A DNA stretch of 64,000 bases from Algoriphagus oliviformis (GTDB lineage: Bacteria > Bacteroidota > Bacteroidia > Cytophagales > Cyclobacteriaceae). The notes beneath the pieces were generated by a model. That model saw only the letters and a list, made by a program, of their open reading frames with translations, was not told the origin of the DNA and did no database searches. Both the position numbers and the translations under genes were made by a program. Within the stretch, counting starts at the first letter, position 1. Each line of letters begins with the position of its first letter. Shown here in pieces: positions 9,686-18,570 of the stretch. The stretch is from contig NZ_JAFKCT010000001.1 in the NCBI RefSeq assembly GCF_017254915.1, positions 372,001-436,000 of the forward strand, given 5' to 3'.

Positions 9686-10069
9686 ATGAAAATTCTATTT
9701 GTTGACGACGAGCGGGACGTGGAAGACCTCTTTCGCCAGAAATTCAGAAAGGAGATCCGAAGCGGCAAGCTGGAGCTGGCCTTCGCCTTTTCGGGACAGG
9801 AGGCCCTGGAGCTCCTCAGCACCGACAATCCCCCCAAATTCGTCTATGTCTTCTCCGACATCAATATGCCTGGGATGAGCGGACTCGAGCTTTTGGAAGA
9901 GATCAAAAGCCGCTTTCCCCTCATCCAAGTAAGCATGATCTCCGCCTATGGCGACCAGGAAAACTACGACAAAGCCATGAGCTCCGGCGCAAAGGGATTT
10001 TTTACCAAGCCGGTGGATTTTGACAGCCTGAAAAAGGAAATCTCCAGCCTGATCGAAGACCGGGACTGA
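9686..10069 (+). CDS. Single-domain response regulator (receiver only)
   Basis: 127 residues, one receiver domain. DD at 7-8, D58 in FSDINMPGMSG, S in ISAYGD and the conserved K in TKPVDF are intact. It is a close paralogue of the receivers at 7820 and 10314. It follows the membrane kinase and is probably phosphorylated by it. With no output domain, it is a candidate phosphate shuttle or sink, or it controls a partner by direct contact. Confidence 0.92.
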   Translation: MKILFVDDERDVEDLFRQKFRKEIRSGKLELAFAFSGQEALELLSTDNPPKFVYVFSDINMPGMSGLELLEEIKSRFPLIQVSMISAYGDQENYDKAMSSGAKGFFTKPVDFDSLKKEISSLIEDRD

Positions 10070-10313
10070 GTGGACAAGCCGTACCGGAGAAAAGGCAACC
10101 ACCTCGCTGTAAAGCACTTTTGGCGATACACACGTCAAAAAACCAGATGCAGGATCGGAACAAAAAGCTAACTTAGTGTCTTGGGAGAAACGATCGGGGA
10201 AAGCGATAGAGCCAGCCAGACGGAAGAAGCTTTTGCCATCGCCACCCCTGCGGATCCTGGCCGACAAAGGAATGGATTGAAGGATTTACGAGCCCACAAC
10301 CAACTTTTTTGCA

Positions 10314-10694
10314 ATGAAAATATTAATCGTAGACGACGAACAGGATGTAGAAATCATGTTTCTCCAAAAATTCCGAAAGGAGATCAAAAGCAAGCGACTG
10401 GAGGTATCCTTTGCCTTCTCCGGCGAACAGGCCTTGGCCATGCTCGGCAACTCGGGCTCTCCGGACGTCGTGTACGTATTTTCCGACATCAATATGCCCG
10501 GGATGAGCGGCCTGGAACTTTTGTCCGCCATCAAAAGCAGATTTCCCCATATATTAGTAAGCATGATTTCGGCGTATGGAGACAGGGACAACTACAACAG
10601 GGCGATCAGCTCCGGCGCAAAGGGATTTTTTACCAAACCGGTGGATTTTGACTCCCTGAAAATCGAAATCGCTGAATTGCTAACCAACCAATGA
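10314..10694 (+). CDS. Single-domain response regulator (receiver only)
   Basis: 126 residues, third single receiver of the cluster, with DD at 7-8, D58 in FSDINMPGMSG and K in TKPVDF. It is preceded by a 244-base gap without a gene and has only one base between its stop and the start of the receiver-cyclase gene, so these two are surely co-translated. That pairing suggests it acts with the cyclase, for instance as a heterodimer partner or competing phosphate acceptor. The role is inferred from position only. Confidence 0.9.
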   Translation: MKILIVDDEQDVEIMFLQKFRKEIKSKRLEVSFAFSGEQALAMLGNSGSPDVVYVFSDINMPGMSGLELLSAIKSRFPHILVSMISAYGDRDNYNRAISSGAKGFFTKPVDFDSLKIEIAELLTNQ

Positions 10695-10695
10695 T

Positions 10696-11736
10696 ATGGC
10701 GAAAATACTGGTAGTCGATGACGAGGAAGATTTGGAGATGCTTTTCCGCCAGAAGTATCGCCAGAAAATCCGGGCCGGAGAGTACGAAATGCTGTTTGCG
10801 CTCAATGGCCAACTGGCAATGGAAACGCTCAGGGATCATCCCGACGTGGACATGATCCTGAGCGACATCAACATGCCCGTGATGGACGGACTCACGCTCC
10901 TGTCCAATACCAAGGAGAAAAACCCCCTGGTCAAGACCATCATCATCTCCGCCTACGGGGACATGGAAAACATCCGCAAGGCGATGAACCTGGGCGCCTT
11001 CGACTTTGTGACCAAGCCGGTGGACTTCCAGGACTTGGAGATCACCATCGAAAAAACCCTCGGCTACATCAACCAAATCAAGGGCACGCTCCAGGCCATG
11101 CGTGAAAACAACATCCTCAAAATGTATGTGGACGAGACGGTGCTGAGCTTCATGGGGGGAAAAGAAATCGAAACCGCCTTGATGGAAAACGACACCATCG
11201 AAGCCTCAGTGGCCTTTATCGATCTGGTGGGTTTTACCAAAATCTCCGAAAACGAAGAGCCAAACGTCGTCGTGGGCCTGCTCAACGAGTACTTTGACCT
11301 CATGGTGCGGGAGATCATCGACCAAAAGGGAAGTGTGGACAAATTCATCGGCGATGCCGTGATGGCAGTATTCCAAGGGCCCGACCACCTCTCCAGAGCG
11401 GTCAAGGCCTGTCTGGCCATCCGCAACAAAATGGACGCTATCCCCGAATATTCCGAAAAATCCCACTTCAAGCCCCAGGTATCGATCGGGATCAATGCCG
11501 GTGAAATGGTATCCGGCAACATCGGCTCCAAGTCGCTCAAACGATTGGACTACACCGTCATCGGCGATGCGGTCAACATCGCCTCCCGCCTGCAAAGCGC
11601 CGCCAGCCCCAGCCAGATCCTCATGCTGGACCGCTGTGCGGAAAAGATAAGAGAAACCTTCGACGTGCAGCCAGTCGGGGAGATGAGGCTAAAAAACAAA
11701 GCAAATGCCGTCAAGGTGTTTGAGGTATTGGGCTAG
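10696..11736 (+). CDS. Response regulator with class III adenylate/guanylate cyclase output
   Basis: 346 residues: receiver (1-125; D57 in SDINMPVMDG, K107 in TKPVDF), a short helical linker, and a class III cyclase domain (~165-346). Cyclase residues are complete: metal-binding D176 (FIDLVGFT) and D220 (KFIGDAV), substrate-specifying K216 and T287 (YTVIGD), and transition-state N294 and R298 (NIASR). The Lys/Thr pair is the class IIIb pattern seen in bacterial adenylate cyclases, so cAMP is the likelier product; cGMP cannot be excluded. It is the output gene of the cluster and turns phosphorelay state into a diffusible second messenger. Its targets are not visible here. Confidence 0.93.
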   Translation: MAKILVVDDEEDLEMLFRQKYRQKIRAGEYEMLFALNGQLAMETLRDHPDVDMILSDINMPVMDGLTLLSNTKEKNPLVKTIIISAYGDMENIRKAMNLGAFDFVTKPVDFQDLEITIEKTLGYINQIKGTLQAMRENNILKMYVDETVLSFMGGKEIETALMENDTIEASVAFIDLVGFTKISENEEPNVVVGLLNEYFDLMVREIIDQKGSVDKFIGDAVMAVFQGPDHLSRAVKACLAIRNKMDAIPEYSEKSHFKPQVSIGINAGEMVSGNIGSKSLKRLDYTVIGDAVNIASRLQSAASPSQILMLDRCAEKIRETFDVQPVGEMRLKNKANAVKVFEVLG

Positions 11737-11953
11737 GCAGCATTGCTGAGGCTAAGAATCATTTTTTTTCGAGACCGGATTAAAGCCAAAGATTCAGCCA
11801 CAAGGCAGATCCGTTTTTACGCATCGGGCAAGCTCCCGATAGCGAATATAATTTCGAAAATTGTCCGAATCCGATCTATTTTCATGCGCCGCGTCCCAGC
11901 GCTTGCATAAAACCAAAGATTCCGAGTAGATTAATTGCCCAAACCCAACTCAT

Positions 11954-14900
11954 ATGAGAAAACTAACCCAACCCGCACTTTTGGTAGCGCTAGGTGTCTC
12001 GGTCAGTTTTGCGGCGATGGTGCCCAAGGACGGAGAAGAGCTGCTCCCCCTCTCCCGCAAAGCCATTCCGCTTGCTGATACCCTAAAAAAAGACAGCCTC
12101 AACTATCCCAAATTCAAAGACCTTCCCCTCAAGCCGGAGCGGGAGGTGAAGTTTACGGCCAAAGAAGGCACCTGGATGAGCATCGACGTGAGTCCCGACG
12201 GCAAGACGCTGGCCTTTGACCTCATGGGCGACATCTACACCATCCCCATCGAGGGCGGCAAAGCCACACCGATCACGACGGGAATCGCCTATGAAACGCA
12301 TCCCAGATTTTCACCTGACGGAGACAAGATCCTCTTCACCTCCGACCGCGCCGGCAGCGACAACCTCTGGTACATAGACCAGGCAAAAAAGGACACCGTC
12401 CAGGTCACCAAGGACAAAAACGGCGACGTGCCCGGAGCCCACTGGACTCCTGACGGCGAGTACATCATCGTCGCAAAAGGCAGACGAATCACCAAGCTCT
12501 GGATGTACCACAAGGACGGCGGCGGCGGGATCCAGCTCAACGAAAACCCGAGCTCGATGAAGACCATCGATCCTTTCGTGAGTCCGGATGGAAAGAAAAT
12601 CTACTTTTCGCAGCGAAACGGCTCCTGGAACTACAATGCCCTCTTGCCCCAGTATCAGATCGGCACCTATGATTTTGAAAAAGGAGAGCTCTCGACCATC
12701 ACCTCCCGCTATGGCTCGGCTTTCACCCCTACGCTGAGCAAAGACGGACAATGGATGGTCTATGGCACCCGCTGGGAAGACAAGACCGGCCTGGTGCTCA
12801 GAAACCTGAAAACCGGCGAGGAAAAATGGCTGGCCTATCCCGTCCAGCGTGACGAGCAGGAATCCATCGCCCCCCAAGGCGTGCTTCCCGCGATGGCTTT
12901 CACACCCGACAGCAAAAACATCATCGCCTCCTACGGGGGCAAAATCTGGAAACTCTCCGTGGACGGAACAGCGCCAGCCGAGATCCCCTTCGAAGCCGAC
13001 GTCAAGCTGGCCATGGGCCCGCGACTCTACTTCAACTACGAGATCAAAGACACCACTGCCAGGCTGGCCACGCAGATCCGTGACGCTGTCCCTTCTCCTG
13101 ACGGGAAAAAACTGGCCTTCACCGCGCTTAACAGGCTTTACGTGATGGACTATCCAGACGGTGCCCCCAAGCGTGTCACCACCAACGAATTTACCGAGGC
13201 GATGCCATCCTGGAGTCCTGACGGCACCCAGCTGGTCTTCACCACCTGGGAGGAAAAAAACGGCGGGCATCTCTACAAGGCCTCGCTTGCGGGCAGAGGC
13301 TCGGTCAGCCGATTGACCAACGAGTCTTCCCTGTACTACTCTCCGATCTGGGGGCCAAACAACAGAATCCTGGTTTACAAGGGTTCAAACCGGCTGCTGC
13401 AAGAGGCTGAGGGGCCTGGTATAAGTGGAGCGGAAGCCATTTTGGCTTGGATCCCGGCCTCGGGAGGTTCTTTCAGAAAAGTCATGGACGCAGGCAACTA
13501 CGGCAATCCGCATTTCACCAACGACTCCAGCAGAATTTTCCTAAACGGCCCAGGCGGTGCCCTGCTGAGTGTGAAGTGGGACGGCACGGACGAGAAGGTC
13601 TACGCCAAAATCACCGGCATCACGCCCTTTGGCTCGGTCGCCGATCCCCATGCAGGCCATGACCATGCGAACGCAGAAGAGTTTTCCACCGTCCGCTACG
13701 TGATGGGCAAGCCGATCTCCAATGCAGACGCGGTGAACTATTGCATGCTGCCGCAAAGCGCCGGTGCCCAAGAGCCCCAAATGATGCCGGCAAGCGCCAG
13801 CACCATCTACATGGCCCCAGTCGGCAACAAGGCTTTGGCCCAAGTCAACAACAACGTCTACGTAGTGACCATCCCGGTCGCCGGCAAAGTACCGACCATC
13901 AACGTCGCCGATCCCTCCAGCAGCAATTTCCCTTCCCGCCAGCTCACCGAGATCGGAGGAGAATGGCCAGCTTGGGAGGCAGATGGAAAAAAAGTCCACT
14001 GGTCACTGGGAAATGGACACTGGGTCTATGACATCGACCGGGCACAGTACATCGAAGACTCTGTGAAGGCTGCGAAAAAAGCCAAGACCCTTGCCGACGC
14101 AGACAGTGTGGCGACTTTGAAAGCCAAGGGAGAGGATGCGGTAAAGCTCGCTGACTCGCTGGCCAAAGCGGATAAAAAGCGCATTGACTCCCTCTTCAAA
14201 GCGGACAAGGAAAAATTCAAGGCCGACAGCATTCACAAGGCCAAGCTGAAGGAAAAGGAAAGCTACAAGCCCGATGAAAAGCAGGTCAAAGTGTACTTTG
14301 CCAAAGACACCCCTGCGGGGAGCATCTTGCTGAAAAACGCCCGAATCGTCACCATGAAGGGGGCGGAAGTCATAGAGAATGGCGACATCCTCATCGAAAA
14401 CAACCGAATCAAGGCAGTCGGTGCCACCGGCTCCCTAGACGCGGGCAATGCCAAGGTCATCGACGCTTCCGGCAAGACGATCACCCCAGGCTTCATCGAT
14501 ACCCATGCACACATGTGGCCGACCTGGGGTCTGCACAAGAACACCGTGTGGATCTATGCAGCCAACCTAGCCTACGGCGTGACCACCACCCGTGATCCGC
14601 AGACTGCCACTACCGATGTCCTGACCTATGGCGACATGGTCGAGGCTGGCATGGTACCCGGCCCACGTGTCTACTCCACCGGTCCCGGTGTAGGCTACTG
14701 GATGTACAACATGAAGTCGCTCGACCAGACCAAAAATGTCCTCAAGCAGTACAGCAAGTATTACAACACCCAGTACATCAAAATGTACCTGGTCGGCAAC
14801 CGCCAGCATCGCCAGTGGGTCATCATGGCTGCCAAGGAGCAAGAACTCATGCCTACGACAGAAGGTGGATTGGATTACAAGCTGAATATGACCCAGCTCT

Positions 14901-15583
14901 TTGACGGCTATCCTGGCCATGAGCATGCCATCCCCATCTACCCGCTGTACAGCGACGTGACCCAGACCATTGCGGAAAGCAAGATGGCCTACACCCCGAC
15001 CCTGCTGGTAGCCTACGGCGGCCCATGGGCCGAAAACTTCTACTACACCACCGAAAGTCCACTCCACGATCCCAAGCTGAACCGCTTCACTCCCTACAAC
15101 GAGATGAACTCCAAAGCCCGACGTCGCGCAGGAAGCCTAGGCGGCTGGTTTGCACCCGAGGACCATGTCTTCCAAAAGCATGCGAAAGGTGTCAATTCCG
15201 TCGTATCCCAAGGAGGACTGGCTGGAGTGGGCTCCCATGGACAGCTACAGGGACTGGGCTATCACTGGGAACTTTGGTCTGTGGCCAGCGGCGGCATGAG
15301 CAACCTGGACGCGATCAAGACCGCTACCATTCTCGGAGCGGAAGCCTTGGGACTGGATCAGGAGCTGGGCAGCATCGAAGCGGGGAAACTCGCCGACCTC
15401 GTGATCATGGAAAGAAACCCGCTGGAAAATATCCGAAATACCAACTCCATCACCCATGTCGTGAAAAACGGCCGGGTGTATGACGGAAATACCCTGGATG
15501 AAATCCTGCCCACTCCCCGCAAGCTGGATGTGAGCTCCTGGACGAAAGAAGCCCCAACGGTCAATACCGCTGTGATGGATTGA
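11954..15583 (+). CDS. Secreted PD40/TolB-like beta-propeller fused to amidohydrolase
   Basis: 1209 residues with an N-terminal signal-like segment. Residues ~70-690 carry repeated PD40/WD40-like strands (SPDGKTLAF, SPDGDKILF, SPDGKKIYF, SPDGTQLVF), the TolB/tricorn-type propeller. A Lys/Ala/Asp-rich helical linker (~690-780) joins it to a metal-dependent amidohydrolase: N-terminal beta-sandwich (GSILLKNARIVTM), the HxH metal motif H851/H853 in GFIDTHAHMW, later GVGSHGQLQG, and the C-terminal GSIEAGKLADLVIMERNPLE signature. Such fusions are known in Bacteroidota and are annotated as amidohydrolases; substrates (dipeptides, cyclic amides) are not defined. Probably periplasmic. It is a single-gene unit ended by a strong hairpin. 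Confidence 0.9.
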   Translation: MRKLTQPALLVALGVSVSFAAMVPKDGEELLPLSRKAIPLADTLKKDSLNYPKFKDLPLKPEREVKFTAKEGTWMSIDVSPDGKTLAFDLMGDIYTIPIEGGKATPITTGIAYETHPRFSPDGDKILFTSDRAGSDNLWYIDQAKKDTVQVTKDKNGDVPGAHWTPDGEYIIVAKGRRITKLWMYHKDGGGGIQLNENPSSMKTIDPFVSPDGKKIYFSQRNGSWNYNALLPQYQIGTYDFEKGELSTITSRYGSAFTPTLSKDGQWMVYGTRWEDKTGLVLRNLKTGEEKWLAYPVQRDEQESIAPQGVLPAMAFTPDSKNIIASYGGKIWKLSVDGTAPAEIPFEADVKLAMGPRLYFNYEIKDTTARLATQIRDAVPSPDGKKLAFTALNRLYVMDYPDGAPKRVTTNEFTEAMPSWSPDGTQLVFTTWEEKNGGHLYKASLAGRGSVSRLTNESSLYYSPIWGPNNRILVYKGSNRLLQEAEGPGISGAEAILAWIPASGGSFRKVMDAGNYGNPHFTNDSSRIFLNGPGGALLSVKWDGTDEKVYAKITGITPFGSVADPHAGHDHANAEEFSTVRYVMGKPISNADAVNYCMLPQSAGAQEPQMMPASASTIYMAPVGNKALAQVNNNVYVVTIPVAGKVPTINVADPSSSNFPSRQLTEIGGEWPAWEADGKKVHWSLGNGHWVYDIDRAQYIEDSVKAAKKAKTLADADSVATLKAKGEDAVKLADSLAKADKKRIDSLFKADKEKFKADSIHKAKLKEKESYKPDEKQVKVYFAKDTPAGSILLKNARIVTMKGAEVIENGDILIENNRIKAVGATGSLDAGNAKVIDASGKTITPGFIDTHAHMWPTWGLHKNTVWIYAANLAYGVTTTRDPQTATTDVLTYGDMVEAGMVPGPRVYSTGPGVGYWMYNMKSLDQTKNVLKQYSKYYNTQYIKMYLVGNRQHRQWVIMAAKEQELMPTTEGGLDYKLNMTQLFDGYPGHEHAIPIYPLYSDVTQTIAESKMAYTPTLLVAYGGPWAENFYYTTESPLHDPKLNRFTPYNEMNSKARRRAGSLGGWFAPEDHVFQKHAKGVNSVVSQGGLAGVGSHGQLQGLGYHWELWSVASGGMSNLDAIKTATILGAEALGLDQELGSIEAGKLADLVIMERNPLENIRNTNSITHVVKNGRVYDGNTLDEILPTPRKLDVSSWTKEAPTVNTAVMD

Positions 15584-15604
15584 TCCCGAGCTAGCCAAAT
15601 GCAA

Positions 15605-15646
15605 AAAATAGAGGCTGCCCCGATCTGGGGCAGCCTCTTTCTATTT
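15605..15646. terminator. Bidirectional Rho-independent terminator
   Basis: AGAGGCTGCCCC (15610-15621) pairs with GGGGCAGCCTCT (15627-15638) around a 5-nt loop, flanked by an A-rich left side and T-rich right side, so it works on both strands. It sits between the convergent amidohydrolase and outer-membrane protein genes. Confidence 0.85.
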
Positions 15647-15678
15647 GGAAGGCAAGAGACGACTCTGTCAGGGGGAAC

Positions 15679-16800
15679 CTACAGTCCAAATCTATACTGC
15701 AACCCTCCGATGAACTGGACGCGCGAAGCGAGAAAGCCATATTCGGCACGCAGCATAAAATGCTTATTGAGCTGATACTGGCTTCCGACGATGAAGTTCC
15801 ACATATCGGCAGGCCGCTTGTCCATGGAATACTGCACGGTAGAGTTGGCAACGTTGCTGAGCGCACCGTCCGCGGCGACCAAAAACTCGCTGGCAGTTCC
15901 CAGGACTTGGTTGGCCTTGTTGTATTTGGCCTTGTTGATCGGGTTGTTTTGCTGGGCATCGCTGAGGCCGTTCCACCACGCATCCACGTTTCCTTGGGCG
16001 GTCTCCACCTTTTCCATGCCACTCTCCACTCGGCTACCCCAGCCCGAGGTGTCAAACACCTCATCCAAGGCAATTGATCCGACGGTTTCGGAATTGAGCT
16101 TCACACGGAATCCACCCACCCAAACCGCGATGTTCTGCTCTGGCTTTTTCAGGTTAAAGCGCTTTCCAAATCTCGGCCCGAAGACAAAAGTCTTGGCGGG
16201 CTTGTTCAGCTGGGGCACGTCGGTCCAAGCCACGTTCATATCCAAAGCCATAAATCCCCCGCCAATACCAATCGTCGGGGTCATTCCCAAGCCAAAACTG
16301 GTTGCGTTGAACTCGATCAGGGTGTTCGCCGAGAGGACTTCATTGAAGTTATTTTCAGCATCCGGCAGATAAACCCCAAAGCCAACTTCGGTGGATGCCT
16401 GGGATTTGCCGAGGATGCCGTACACGTTGAGGAAAGGGAAAAGCCACACATCCGGACGCACGGTGACCGAGCTCGCCCTAGCCCTGGCCACGTCAAAACG
16501 CACGATCTCGTCCACGTTTACCATCTGGCTTCCGTTGAAGCCTATGGACATGTTGTCAATGATCAGGTCGGATTCCTGCCAAAAAACCTGCATGCTGACC
16601 CCTGCGGAGTAGGGCAACTCAAAGCCCAAGCCGGCAGCCTTGTCCCCCAGAATAGGCAGGGCGTAGGGGTACTCGGCCATCTTGACGCTGTCTATGATTC
16701 TTTCCTTTTTCTCCCCAACCTCCCTGTTGGAAAAAACCTGAGCCCGGGCGCTGCCCAAGAAAAATGCAAGAACAAATCCGAGTAAAAGTATTCGTCTCAT
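15679..16800 (-). CDS. Predicted outer-membrane beta-barrel protein
   Basis: 373 residues with a signal peptide (cleavage after GSARAQ). The rest alternates polar and hydrophobic residues with many aromatic-glycine strands (e.g. SFGLGMTPTIGIGGGFMALDMN), and the last residues end in QYRFGL, the aromatic C-terminus usual for outer-membrane barrels. A helical insert near residues 260-320 (NGLSDAQQNNPINKAKYN) is probably an extracellular or periplasmic loop. No named family is recognised. A porin or transport role is possible but not shown. It is alone on its strand and converges on the amidohydrolase gene. Confidence 0.6.
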   Translation of the reverse strand: MRRILLLGFVLAFFLGSARAQVFSNREVGEKKERIIDSVKMAEYPYALPILGDKAAGLGFELPYSAGVSMQVFWQESDLIIDNMSIGFNGSQMVNVDEIVRFDVARARASSVTVRPDVWLFPFLNVYGILGKSQASTEVGFGVYLPDAENNFNEVLSANTLIEFNATSFGLGMTPTIGIGGGFMALDMNVAWTDVPQLNKPAKTFVFGPRFGKRFNLKKPEQNIAVWVGGFRVKLNSETVGSIALDEVFDTSGWGSRVESGMEKVETAQGNVDAWWNGLSDAQQNNPINKAKYNKANQVLGTASEFLVAADGALSNVANSTVQYSMDKRPADMWNFIVGSQYQLNKHFMLRAEYGFLASRVQFIGGLQYRFGL

Positions 16801-17019
16801 AAGCGGTGTGTAGATTTAGTTGGCAGTAAACAATATAGACCAAACCAAAGGTATATCGGCTCGTTGCCATAATTCATGACGAAAGTCATTTTTGAAATCT
16901 GTGAAATCGATGAAATTTTGGCTTTCTGACCGCCTTTTGAGCCTTTGGACTGGGCAGGGCAAAAACCGATTTTGACAAAATCTCTTTAACTTAAAGCTAC
17001 CATCAAACTTCCCCGATGT

Positions 17020-17478
17020 ATGAAAAAGCCAGCATTCCTCTTCCTTTTTTGCCTCAGCATCATGGCTGCTGCCAGCGCACAGCAGACCGACCCCGAAAAG
17101 CTACAGCAGGCAGTAGACACCAAAACCTTCGTATTTGAGGGACGGCAAGCGTCGGGCGTGCGGGGAAGGATGATCCAGCTCGACCCGGGCTATACGCTGG
17201 AGGTGAGCCCGGAAAAAGTGACCGGAAACCTGCCCTTCTTTGGCAGGTCCTATCAAGGCACTCCCGGAAGTACGGACATCGGCCTGAAGTTTGATTTTTC
17301 CGAATTTGACTACAGTGTAAAACCGCGAAAAAAGGGAGGCTGGGACATCACCATCGAGCCCAAGGAGTCCAGCGACGTACGCTCCGTCTTCCTCACCATC
17401 CAGTCCAAAGGCAACGCTTCCCTCAGGGTGACCAGCAACAGCAAGGAGCCCATGTCCTACACCGGGTTCATCAAATAA
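17020..17478 (+). CDS. DUF4251 domain protein, exported
   Basis: 152 residues: signal peptide (FCLSIMAAASAQQ) followed by a single DUF4251 domain, recognised by KTFVFEGRQA, the LDPGYTLEVSPEKVTGNLPF region, the GRSYQG turn, and the closing beta strands to MSYTGFIK. The family is common in Bacteroidota, small and beta-rich, found in the periplasm or outer membrane, and has no known activity. Single-gene unit; it ends 12 bases before the end of the convergent CDF exporter gene. Confidence 0.85.
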   Translation: MKKPAFLFLFCLSIMAAASAQQTDPEKLQQAVDTKTFVFEGRQASGVRGRMIQLDPGYTLEVSPEKVTGNLPFFGRSYQGTPGSTDIGLKFDFSEFDYSVKPRKKGGWDITIEPKESSDVRSVFLTIQSKGNASLRVTSNSKEPMSYTGFIK

Positions 17479-17489
17479 GGCCCTTCGCC

Positions 17490-18398
17490 TCAGTGGTGGG
17501 TGTGGTGCTCTCCCTTGAGCAGGACGCAGTCTTCCCGGTCGATTTCCGTCTCGATGGTGTAGTGCTCGAAAGGATGCTTTTTCATGATCCGCTTGAGTTC
17601 GTTTTTCACCTCCAGCAAGTCATCCAAGGAGGCAATCGGTTTCAGCTTCACGTGGGTGGTGAAGACATGATGCTCTCCGTCCAGTGACCAGATGTGCGTG
17701 TGATGGGTCGATCCCACATGGGGGATCTGGCGGATTTCGGCTTCGATGCCTGACTTATCCACATCTGTAGGCTGGCCTTGGAGGAAAAGAAAAACCGTCT
17801 CCTGCAGCCTTTTGGCCACATTCCAGAGGATATAGACCGAGATCAGCAGCGAAAGCGCCGGGTCAAGGTAGGGGCTGGGGTAAAAAAGCAGCACGACTGA
17901 CACGATCAACACAGCCACCCAGCCCAGCACGTCCTCGACCAAATGCCAAGAGATCACCCGCTCGTTCAGCGTCTTGCCCTTGCTCAGCTTCCAAGCCGCG
18001 TAGCCATTGACCGCCACGCCGAGGATGGCGAAGTAGAGCATCCCCTGCGCATCGGATTCTTCGGGGCTCAGTATTCTCAAAATGGCTTCCCTGATCACAA
18101 AGACCGACCCCAAAATCAGCACGATCGCGTTGATCAGCGCACCCAACAGGGAAAACCGGCGGTAGCCAAAGGAATAGGAATCGGTGGCCTTTTTCTTAGA
18201 GAGACGATCCAGGTACCAAGATGTGCCCAGCGAGAGCGAGTCCCCCAGGTCATGCACCGCGTCGGATACGATGGAGACACTGTTCACATACCAGCCCCCT
18301 ACCAGTTCGATGATGGTAAAGGCCAGATTGAGAAAGAAGGCCGTCTTCAGGCTCTTTCCCGAATCGTGGTGATGATGGTGGTGATGGTCATGCGACAT
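17490..18398 (-). CDS. Cation diffusion facilitator (CDF) metal exporter
   Basis: 302 residues, the usual CDF/ZitB-CzcD length. A histidine-rich N-terminus (HDHHHHHHHD) precedes six membrane helices. The transport site in helix 2 is intact (D46, H49, D53 in SDAVHDLGDS) and the cytoplasmic C-terminal domain has the metal-sensing HHTHIWSLDGEHHVFTTHV-type strand. It exchanges protons for Zn(II) or related divalent ions (Co, Cd) across the inner membrane. It is encoded alone, with no metal-responsive regulator next to it. Confidence 0.93.
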   Translation of the reverse strand: MSHDHHHHHHHDSGKSLKTAFFLNLAFTIIELVGGWYVNSVSIVSDAVHDLGDSLSLGTSWYLDRLSKKKATDSYSFGYRRFSLLGALINAIVLILGSVFVIREAILRILSPEESDAQGMLYFAILGVAVNGYAAWKLSKGKTLNERVISWHLVEDVLGWVAVLIVSVVLLFYPSPYLDPALSLLISVYILWNVAKRLQETVFLFLQGQPTDVDKSGIEAEIRQIPHVGSTHHTHIWSLDGEHHVFTTHVKLKPIASLDDLLEVKNELKRIMKKHPFEHYTIETEIDREDCVLLKGEHHTHH

Positions 18399-18475
18399 GA
18401 TTCTAAAGATAGCGCCTTTTCAAAACCAGCCGATTTCTGCACCCGCATTGCAGAAGGAGGGTTTAACTTACGAAG

Positions 18476-18508
18476 AACCCTCCAAGGGTTTCGAACCCTT
18501 GGAGGGTT
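18476..18508. repeat. Nested perfect palindrome
   Basis: AACCCTCCAAGGGTT (18476-18490) and its exact reverse complement AACCCTTGGAGGGTT (18494-18508) are separated by TCG, giving a 15-bp stem. Each arm is itself an inverted repeat (AACCCT/AGGGTT). There is no U tract, so it looks more like a dispersed REP-type element than a plain terminator. Confidence 0.75.
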
Positions 18509-18570
18509 ATCGCTGATGACTTCTTGGAGCGTTGGTTTTTTCCGAATACTCAAAATACCAGCGGCAAAAT

